Below the pieces are notes generated by a model. The model saw nothing but the letters and a program-made list of their open reading frames with translations, searched no databases and was not told where the DNA came from. A stretch of 34,909 nt of DNA, taken from positions 1-34,909 of the forward strand of contig SVTB01000004.1 of assembly GCA_015064015.1 (NCBI GenBank), given 5' to 3'. This document shows positions 18,201-25,049 of this stretch, one piece after another (within the stretch, counting starts at the first letter, position 1; each line of letters begins with the position of its first letter). The stretch is from Oscillospiraceae bacterium (GTDB lineage Bacteria > Bacillota > Clostridia > Oscillospirales > CAG-272). The position numbers and the translations under genes are program-made.

Positions 18201-18838
18201 ACAGCCGTCGAAAAATCGTAAGCAGTCTCGCCAACAAACCAACCCACGAAGGTGTAACCTTCCTTGGTGGGGGCTTCGGGAGCGGTAGCGGTGGCACCGT
18301 GGGCTACGGTCTGCGTATCAACGGCGCTTCCGCCGTCAGCATCAAAGGTAACGGTATAGCTGTTCTGCGTCCATGTAGCCTTTACGGTGACGTCTGCAGT
18401 TACAGCGGTATTGAAGTCGTAAGCGGTTTCACCAATATACCAACCTGCGAAGGTATATCCTTCTTTGGTAGGCGCTGTGGGAGCGGGAGCGGTGGCACCG
18501 TGGGCTACGGTCTGCGCATCAACAGCATTTCCGCCGTCTGCGTCAAAGGTAACGGTATAGGTTTTCTGCGTCCACTTGGCCTTTACGGTGACATCAGCGG
18601 TTACAGCGGTACTGAAGTCATAAGCGTTTTCACCAACAAACCAGCCTGCGAAGGTGTAGCCTTCCTTGGTGGGAGCGGTGGGAGTGGTCGCACACTCGCC
18701 GGATGTAACGGTCTGACTCGCAACGGCAGAGCCGCCGTCTGCATCAAAGGTTACTGTATAGGTCGTTTCGGAACTGCAAGCCGCAACGGAAAGAACCAAT
18801 ACGGCAACTAAAAGTAACGCCAACAGAACTTTTTTCAT
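15230..18838 (-). CDS. Lipoprotein with 8 tandem InlB B-repeat (Flg_new / Listeria-Bacteroides repeat) units, further divergent repeats and three GxWTG-type modules
   Basis: MKKVLLALLLVAVLVLSVAAC lipobox; repeated TYTVTFDADGGSAVDAQTVAHGATATAPADPTKEGYTFAGWFVGETAYDFNTAVTADVTVKAKW; LTAIAGTWTG, MTDIDGAWTG, VTDLAGTWTG segments. Start moved to 18838 from ORF-track 18883. Confidence 0.88.
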   Translation of the reverse strand: MKKVLLALLLVAVLVLSVAACSSETTYTVTFDADGGSAVASQTVTSGECATTPTAPTKEGYTFAGWFVGENAYDFSTAVTADVTVKAKWTQKTYTVTFDADGGNAVDAQTVAHGATAPAPTAPTKEGYTFAGWYIGETAYDFNTAVTADVTVKATWTQNSYTVTFDADGGSAVDTQTVAHGATATAPEAPTKEGYTFVGWFVGETAYDFSTAVTADVTVKAAWTQNTYTFTFDTDDGSAVDALTVAHGATATAPADPTKEGYTFAGWFVGETVYDFETAVTADVTVKAKWTINSYTVTFNADNGTENNSVSVEHGSTATAPADPTKEGYTFAGWFVGETAYDFNTAVTANLTIKATWTLNAYTVTFDADGGSAVSAQTVNHGATATAPADPTKDGYVFAGWFVGETAYNFEKAVTGNVTLKAKWTLNSYTVIFNADNGTENTSVTVDHGTTVTAPADPSKEGYTFAGWFVGETAYDFNTAVTGNVTLKAAWIIKTYTITFDANGGSAVDAQTVNHGATATAPADPTKSGFALVAWKNGENVYDFATPVTGDITLIAEWKVDLPDLTAIAGTWTGKEQVVTTTTSYEFIIAADGTITATYSSGYTDITMTINYVIFEDNKLTINYTAGTTEGADMVFTLSDDNGILTTNAGVMGTQFSLYKSYTVIFDWGNYKSEVDPTEKTVIHGEYAKAPSKSWSGYEVKAWLLNGEAFDLDNTPITSDITLVANWGPKEYAVTYYDQNGEVLKVVMVKHGESVPESEVPTEGITTVPGAIFNGYWYGTAKSNVIVDVVGKTVTSAKNCYPGIINPMTDIDGAWTGTDKKGTWIVTVNAEEKSLTVTLNGEALTLAFFRFQELDEKTQLVFKYDSTTISLVYDSENGTLNGATSSSPNLTKMGKESYTVTFDSNGGSEVEAQVVEKDATAEEPAAPTKAGAAFDGWYLGEVKYDFATPVTGDITLTAKWIEVSSHTVTFDTGKTTTTQVVADGECAVEPETPTPPKSGQKFMGWYLDETKYEFTEPVTSDMLLVAKWGYEVTFYNQSKEIVKTLLVEVGTPVPENEIPAAEVNEGFVFTGVWHKSYTVSAAPVDIKANITGATKFYPGVIAESVTDLAGTWTGEKDGKEYSFTINVSTDENGKATGVTVIVIAAGVTYEPESVQYNASSSYMQLSIKYYKSGSSSISTFAINCYEDGTVKLGSPSIVLAKQ
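17157..18763 (-). repeat. Tandem coding repeat, 8 units of about 201 bp (67 aa)
   Basis: Eight aligned units ending in (A/T)KAxWTxN; unit length counted as 67 aa on unit 2; boundaries approximate. Confidence 0.85.
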
Positions 18839-18911
18839 AATGTTTTCCTTTCTAAATAAACAACAAAACACGATCCGCATCATGTTGTATAAATAATAAT
18901 GGATTCTCTAA

Positions 18912-18940
18912 ATTATACATTTTTTTGAATCATTTGTCAA
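18912..18940 (-). promoter_or_regulatory. Consensus sigmaA promoter for the InlB-repeat gene: TTGACA-N17-TATAAT
   Basis: Minus strand TTGACA 18940..18935, 17-nt spacer, TATAAT 18917..18912. Confidence 0.88.
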
Positions 18941-18947
18941 GGCTATT

Positions 18948-18973
18948 ACGCAAAAAACACGATTTTTTTGCGT
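18948..18973. repeat. 10-bp inverted repeat ACGCAAAAAA-cacgat-TTTTTTGCGT just upstream of the -35 box
   Basis: Read directly; weak terminator of the upstream gene or operator. Confidence 0.75.
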
Positions 18974-19040
18974 TCTTATCATATTTCATGCAAGAAAATA
19001 CACGGTGAATCGCAAAAAGTCTTGAGAGAGTCCCTACAGA

Positions 19041-22000
19041 TTACTGCGTCACAACAAGCTGCTCACACTTTCCAATATAGTATTGGTAGATATCTTCAAG
19101 CGCCGCAAACGAATCTACATCCTCATTCTTAAGACCGTCATGAAGTGCTTGGATCTGTCCGAGAATCTCTTTGATCGCGTTCATGTTTACGGCACTTTGA
19201 GAGACCTCATAGCTATAGTAATTCTTCTCCAGATTGAAGAGAAGCTCGGCAACCGTTGCCGCATCCTCGGTGAATCCTTCGGAAATGAAGAGCTGGAGAG
19301 CCGTATAATACAAATTCAAATCACCCTCCATTGTCACAAAGAGAGATTTGGTATTAGAATCAAGGTTACAAAAAGCCTTGAGCACGGCAAGTGTTTTTTC
19401 CTTATCAAATACAGGCGACTGATTTTCATTTTTATTCACGAAGGCGCTTACCATGTCATAGTACAACGACAGGAATTTATCCAGTTCTTTTTCAAGGTAA
19501 GTATCGTAAATATTCACTTCCGAGCTTCCGAAGAACAGCAGCGTATCCACATAGAAATTGCGGTACATACCGATAGCATAATCACAAGACCACAAAGCAT
19601 CTTCTCCCGACACATCACCATTATCAACAAATGCCGTGAACAGGGGTTCATGATAGTAGGCGTGAAGCACATTTTCGGGTGCGTTTGCAAGAATCTTGGC
19701 TGCAATATCCGACGCTTTTTCGAAGGATGCCAAGAAGTAGTTATAGTTGCGGGAATTGCTTGAGGACAAATAGTAATACGCGGTTTGCATATCGGTCAGG
19801 GCTTTGCACAAATCGTCAAAATCATCAGCCCATTCTCCAAGCTCTGCGGTTGATCCGATTGTGTTTTGAATCTTGACATATTTTTCGTAAGCGCCACCAA
19901 GATAATAGACAAAGTTTTCTTTATTGGTCCCGTCCATGGAGTTGAACGCGGCGATAACCTTGTTCATTCTCGACGTGAAATCGCTTTCCCACACATCATA
20001 GCCAAATCGGTTCGCGTACACTTCTATGGCAATAATCAGGTCATTATAAGCATCGGCATATTCCTCAGTTAATTTGCTTCTCATAAATTTATTGATGATG
20101 ACCATGAAAAGACTTGAGTATCCGGCGTCTTCACCGGAATCATCAAAGGCCAACTCGGGAACACCCAAAGTGTAAAGAGAATTGAGAGTTGATATAAGAT
20201 TATACTGTTGTGAAGGAGACAAGGCAACAAACCCATCGAATATACGCTTGACACTCTCTGCGTACGCCTCAGAGCTTTCATAGGCGTCTATCTCTAATGT
20301 ATGCTTGATGAGATACACATACTCTCTCATGATCGCATCATAGGCCTCAATACCGAGAAGTCCCGCAGAAAGGTCGTTATATCCGCAGGCCGCGGTGCGC
20401 ATATACTCAAACATAACATCAAAGGTGATGATATTGCTCGAATCCAGACCGAGAAGCAAATTGATGGGAACATTCATATATATGTAATTTTCCGCAGTTC
20501 CCTCTTGGGCTTTTACTTTTTGAGCACAATCATAAGCAAGGTAATAATTGTAGAACAGATCTGTGGTATCGGTATATGTAACCTTCTGGATATCATCCAT
20601 GGCAACTGCCGCGTTGAATATATATCCGTAAATCTCATTGATCTGAGAAGGCAAGCCATACGCGATAAACTTTTCGATGATTGGATGATTATCCGTCTCA
20701 TATAAATAACGGTATATAATGTCAAAGAAATCATTCCCCGAACGCCAATCCGAAATAAGATAATACATATCGGGGTATTCACTGATGTAGCTTTCTCCGA
20801 TGATCCGAATCGCGGCTTGTCCGATGCTTTCATAATGAGCTTCAATACCACCCTCTCTCCAATCATCGGGTACGGTGTTGATCAGATCGTACACTTCAAT
20901 CGAATGCTCAAGCATAGCCTCCATCACACTCAACTCATAGTCAGTCATAATAGGATAGCTGTTGAAGTGAATACGCACGCTTTCGTTCTCATAAATCACT
21001 TGATCGTCGTACAACTCAATGATCTGAAGAAGCAGAGGGGCCAAGGTATACATGGCGCTATCCTTGTCATCAAAAATGGCAAGCGCGTTTTTAACCTTTT
21101 CATAGCTTTCCAAATAAAGCACCTTTTCGCCGTATTCAATGGCAAAGACATCCTTAAAGAGACGAATATTGTCGCCCCAAACCTCAAAACCGTAAACCAT
21201 GGCGGTACGCGCAACATCGAAAGCTAACGCTTCATCAATAAACGCCTTGTCGGCAGGCGTCATATCAACATATGCTCTCATAAGCAGAATCGCAAGCTCT
21301 CCGAGGTCGCTTTCTATGACAGGCTCGCTGTCTTGGTTCCAATCAACCGAATGAAACGCATCCGCATGGTCAAGGAATGTGGATACATCCGTATAGGTGA
21401 GCTGAATATCATAAGTATAGGGTACGCCCTTGTACGTAACCGTCAAAGTCTGGGTCAAGGGAGAATTTTCAGAAGTTACGGCTGCGACATTAAATCCCGA
21501 CACCATATCTTCACTGATGGCTACTTCCCTTCTGATGCTTCCGCCATTTCCCTTCAGAACCAATCTACCACCGGATACATCCACGTTTCCCTGATAATGA
21601 CTTGTATAAGTGATTTTGTTAGGCCTGCGAAATTCTACAGACTCGATGCCATAAACATTGACCTTGAAGCTTCCCTCATAGTTTTTGCCTTCTATGCTGC
21701 AAGTAACTTGAAGCTCCATATCCGATTTGGCGGAAGAAGAATCAAACCCGCTGACAGAAACGGAAGAGCTCGAAAGCGGTACGGTATGAGATGTTCCGTC
21801 CGGATTGGTTACCTTCACGTTACCTTTGCTCTTATCAAGCTCATCTCCCACGAGATAATCAACAAGCGCGTTATTGACCGTCAAAGCCTCAACAACCGTT
21901 ACGGTTATTTCGGTTGTCGCGCCTTCATACGTAACCGTCAACGTTTGCTTACCGAGTACGTTCTTATCATATCCCGACACAGTGATACCCTCGGAATTGA

Positions 22001-22208
22001 GAGGAATTTCGCTTGTATTCTTTCCGTCATCCACTTTTAGCATACCGCCGGAAAGATTCAATTCCTGGCCAAGAACGTACACGGTCTGAAATTCAGCGTT
22101 TTCGCTGACCGAAATCGAAACCGTTTTCTCTGATCCGCACGCCACGGTACAAAAGACCAAAACAAGCGCGGACACCATCCATAATAAAATCTTAAAACTT
22201 CTTTTCAT
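19041..22208 (-). CDS. Lipoprotein with N-terminal bacterial Ig-like (Big_3-type) domains and a large helical region of unknown family
   Basis: MKRSFKILLWMVSALVLVFCTVAC lipobox; repeated YxLGQELNLSGGMLKV...ISVSGYDxxxxGKQTLTVTYEGxxTEITVTV pattern; roughly 700 aa predicted-helical Tyr-rich C-terminal region. Confidence 0.8.
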   Translation of the reverse strand: MKRSFKILLWMVSALVLVFCTVACGSEKTVSISVSENAEFQTVYVLGQELNLSGGMLKVDDGKNTSEIPLNSEGITVSGYDKNVLGKQTLTVTYEGATTEITVTVVEALTVNNALVDYLVGDELDKSKGNVKVTNPDGTSHTVPLSSSSVSVSGFDSSSAKSDMELQVTCSIEGKNYEGSFKVNVYGIESVEFRRPNKITYTSHYQGNVDVSGGRLVLKGNGGSIRREVAISEDMVSGFNVAAVTSENSPLTQTLTVTYKGVPYTYDIQLTYTDVSTFLDHADAFHSVDWNQDSEPVIESDLGELAILLMRAYVDMTPADKAFIDEALAFDVARTAMVYGFEVWGDNIRLFKDVFAIEYGEKVLYLESYEKVKNALAIFDDKDSAMYTLAPLLLQIIELYDDQVIYENESVRIHFNSYPIMTDYELSVMEAMLEHSIEVYDLINTVPDDWREGGIEAHYESIGQAAIRIIGESYISEYPDMYYLISDWRSGNDFFDIIYRYLYETDNHPIIEKFIAYGLPSQINEIYGYIFNAAVAMDDIQKVTYTDTTDLFYNYYLAYDCAQKVKAQEGTAENYIYMNVPINLLLGLDSSNIITFDVMFEYMRTAACGYNDLSAGLLGIEAYDAIMREYVYLIKHTLEIDAYESSEAYAESVKRIFDGFVALSPSQQYNLISTLNSLYTLGVPELAFDDSGEDAGYSSLFMVIINKFMRSKLTEEYADAYNDLIIAIEVYANRFGYDVWESDFTSRMNKVIAAFNSMDGTNKENFVYYLGGAYEKYVKIQNTIGSTAELGEWADDFDDLCKALTDMQTAYYYLSSSNSRNYNYFLASFEKASDIAAKILANAPENVLHAYYHEPLFTAFVDNGDVSGEDALWSCDYAIGMYRNFYVDTLLFFGSSEVNIYDTYLEKELDKFLSLYYDMVSAFVNKNENQSPVFDKEKTLAVLKAFCNLDSNTKSLFVTMEGDLNLYYTALQLFISEGFTEDAATVAELLFNLEKNYYSYEVSQSAVNMNAIKEILGQIQALHDGLKNEDVDSFAALEDIYQYYIGKCEQLVVTQ

Positions 22209-22240
22209 AAAGATATATTCTCCGTTCTTATAGCTGGGCA

Positions 22241-24994
22241 CTAATTTGATTCACACAACTCCCAAACAGCATACAGTTGTGTGTTTCTCTCGGGCTCTAA
22301 AAGATAGTCCATTGTGTATTCTGCTGTGGTTGAAGAAACGCTGTTGCTCCAACCCTTGAAGAGGTATCCTTCCCGTTTGGGAGGCGAAAGCTCGGTGTCG
22401 GTAAAATAATTGACAACCCCATGGTGGTCATCCGCAACCGAAATGACACATCCGTCATCCGAGATTTCACACCCCAAAACCATAGGGACAAAGGAAGAAT
22501 TCCACTTCTCATCCCATTCCGATGAATGTGCGGCTGTATCGACGTACAAGGTCAATCGGTTACAGGAATAAAAGGCATGAGCTCCGACATAGAAAATGTT
22601 TTCTCCAAGCGTTAATGAAGTCAGCGAAGCACAATCGCGGAAAGCTTGTTCTCCAATGGACAAAACCGTTGCAGGGAGACTTATTTTGGAAAGTTGCAGA
22701 TTTCCGTAAAAAGCAAAATCGCCGATTCTCTCGAGGTTGTTGCCCGTGTCAGCATGGGCCAAGGCATCGCACTTATAAAAGGCATAGTTTCCAATGCTTT
22801 TAAGGGTACCGGGAAGGACAACCAACTTGAGCTTTTCGCAACGGTAGAACGCTTTATCACCTACGCTTGAAAGTGTATTCTTCACCGTTATTTCCTCCAA
22901 AGAAGCGCATCCGTAAAAGGCTTTCTCTCCGATCATAGCCGTGCCTTCGATAATCACACGCTTCAACGAGGAAAATTCTCGGAAGGCACATTTTCCGATA
23001 TATTCAACCGCATCACCCATGACGATGATATCAATGCCTGCGGTTTCGGTTTTGCCGCTGATAGCATCCGCGCGACGGTATCCACAACCGAAGAAGGCAA
23101 AATCGCCAATGTAAGTGACTCCTGCGGGAATCTCAAGTTTGTCGCTGTCGGTATCGTCGATATAATTATCTGCAACTCCACACATATAAAACGCAGATCT
23201 GCCGATTTCTCGCAGCATGGGTGGCAGGCTCGTCAGCTTCAATGAGGTACAGTTGTAGAACGTGTAATCCTCTATTCTTTCAAGAGTATCCGGGAAAGTC
23301 ACCTTTTCAAGGGCGGTGCAGTTATAAAACGCGCCCTTGCCGATATATTTCACGCCGCTGTCAATCTTAATGCTTTTGAGTTCCGCAAGGCCGTAGAAAG
23401 CATAGCGGGCAATGCCCACGGTACCCTTATCCACAATGATATCTTCTGTTACGGTTTTGTTGAAATCCACAATCCAATGGTCGGCATAAACCGCGCCGGT
23501 GAGTGCACTGTGGAACATATCGGTATTGCGGAAAGCATATGAGCCTATATCCTTCACCGTTTCGGGAATTTGGATTCTCGCGAGCTTAGAGCAGTTCATA
23601 AAGGCGTAGTTACCGATACTCTCCAACGAACTTTCCTTTAATGTTTGCTCCACATAATCGTAGGAACCTAGGGCTACGTCTATCAGCTTTTCGCAATACA
23701 GAAACGCTTGGTCGGAGATATGCTTGATGCCGCTCCCCGTCACAATACTGACGATATTGCTGGCGGCAAAGGCGTTTTCTCCGATATACCGAACGGTATC
23801 GGGCAACTCCACCGCCGTAATAAATTGATTAGCATACAGGCCGCTGTTAGCAATTCCCACGGTTCCCTCTTTAATATCAATAGATGGTACTGTGATGTCC
23901 TTCAAAGCAATGAACCAATTTCCAACATAGATTTCATTTGTGGGAGAGTTATTGTAAATCGCGGTTTCCAAAAAAGCCGCATCTCCGATTTCGGTGATCT
24001 CCGAACCCAGCGTTACGGAGGAAAGCTGAGAGCTATGATAGAAAGCGCCCTTACCAATAATTTTTAAACTATTTGGTAAGGTTACGGAGGTAAGCGAAAT
24101 CGCCTTCGAAAAAGCGAATTCACCAATTTCCAAAAGTCCTTCCTCAAAGCAAAGCTCGGTTACATCGGCGCACGCCGCAAAGGCAAAGCCGCCAATCCTT
24201 TCAAGGGACTTGGGAAGGATGATCGCTTTCAAATCAGAGAGATCCGTAAAGGCATTTTCTCCGATGGAGACAAGCTTTTCCCCAAATTTGATTTCCTCAA
24301 TGGATGAGCAATAAGCAAAGGCACCCTTGGGAATCTCGGTGAGGCCCTCCGGAAGCATCAGTGTGCCTCCAAGTGCACGACATCCTGAAAAAGCACTTTC
24401 TCCGAGAAGGAGAAGTTTTGGGGGAAGATTGATCGTTTCAAGGTAAGAGCAGTTAGCGAAGGCAAATGCTCCTATGGACGTGATACGATCGGGAAGTTTT
24501 ACTTCGGTGACATCACTTGCGTTAAAAAATGCTCTTTCACCGATAGAGGTAACAGGCTTTTGTCTATAGGTTGGAGGTATCTCAACCACGCCTGTTGCCT
24601 CTCCTTTAGCCACGACTTCATACGCCCCGCCATCGATGAGTTTGAATTCAAGCCCGTATTCCTCGTCTCTGATAAAAGGTATAGGCTCCGAAAAAGGCGA
24701 ATCTCCCCTTTCCTGACCGCGTACACGCACGGATAGATTATACTCTCCAGCGGCAAGGGATTCCAGCGAGTAATAATTTTTGCTCAGATCCACAAAAACA
24801 GGCTCCTTGCCCTGTTGCTCAATACGTACGGTAAATATTTTAGCATCCTTGACCTCGCTCCATCGGAGCGTCAGCGTTTCGTACTCTACGGTAACGTCAC
24901 GCGGCACATCAAGCGGCTCGGCATTGGTGCAGGCAGAGAGCGCCAACAACACAAAAATGATAAAACAAAGTGCAAGTAAACGAAAATTTTTCAT
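22241..24994 (-). CDS. Lipoprotein with FN3-like N-terminus, BspA-type LRR_5 array and C-terminal InlB-like repeat
   Basis: MKNFRLLALCFIIFVLLALSAC lipobox; many LxSIGxxAFxxCxxLxxIxLPxxL repeats; C-terminal TELSPPKREGYLFKGWSNS...NTQLYAVWE. Confidence 0.92.
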   Translation of the reverse strand: MKNFRLLALCFIIFVLLALSACTNAEPLDVPRDVTVEYETLTLRWSEVKDAKIFTVRIEQQGKEPVFVDLSKNYYSLESLAAGEYNLSVRVRGQERGDSPFSEPIPFIRDEEYGLEFKLIDGGAYEVVAKGEATGVVEIPPTYRQKPVTSIGERAFFNASDVTEVKLPDRITSIGAFAFANCSYLETINLPPKLLLLGESAFSGCRALGGTLMLPEGLTEIPKGAFAYCSSIEEIKFGEKLVSIGENAFTDLSDLKAIILPKSLERIGGFAFAACADVTELCFEEGLLEIGEFAFSKAISLTSVTLPNSLKIIGKGAFYHSSQLSSVTLGSEITEIGDAAFLETAIYNNSPTNEIYVGNWFIALKDITVPSIDIKEGTVGIANSGLYANQFITAVELPDTVRYIGENAFAASNIVSIVTGSGIKHISDQAFLYCEKLIDVALGSYDYVEQTLKESSLESIGNYAFMNCSKLARIQIPETVKDIGSYAFRNTDMFHSALTGAVYADHWIVDFNKTVTEDIIVDKGTVGIARYAFYGLAELKSIKIDSGVKYIGKGAFYNCTALEKVTFPDTLERIEDYTFYNCTSLKLTSLPPMLREIGRSAFYMCGVADNYIDDTDSDKLEIPAGVTYIGDFAFFGCGYRRADAISGKTETAGIDIIVMGDAVEYIGKCAFREFSSLKRVIIEGTAMIGEKAFYGCASLEEITVKNTLSSVGDKAFYRCEKLKLVVLPGTLKSIGNYAFYKCDALAHADTGNNLERIGDFAFYGNLQLSKISLPATVLSIGEQAFRDCASLTSLTLGENIFYVGAHAFYSCNRLTLYVDTAAHSSEWDEKWNSSFVPMVLGCEISDDGCVISVADDHHGVVNYFTDTELSPPKREGYLFKGWSNSVSSTTAEYTMDYLLEPERNTQLYAVWELCESN

Positions 24995-25049
24995 CTACTT
25001 CTCCTTTCGATTTTGTTAAAAGGCGGTAGCCCATGAGGTTTCTTTAAAC

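Noticed and set aside
17157-18763. Possible CRISPR-like or non-coding repeat array
   Set aside because: Units of about 201 bp are in frame and encode InlB B-repeats; there is no short repeat/spacer organisation.
16787-18811. 674-aa plus-strand ORF opposite the InlB-repeat gene
   Set aside because: Shadow ORF created by the repetitive composition of the real minus-strand gene; its own protein simply repeats with the same 67-aa period, and no RBS or recognisable domain was seen.
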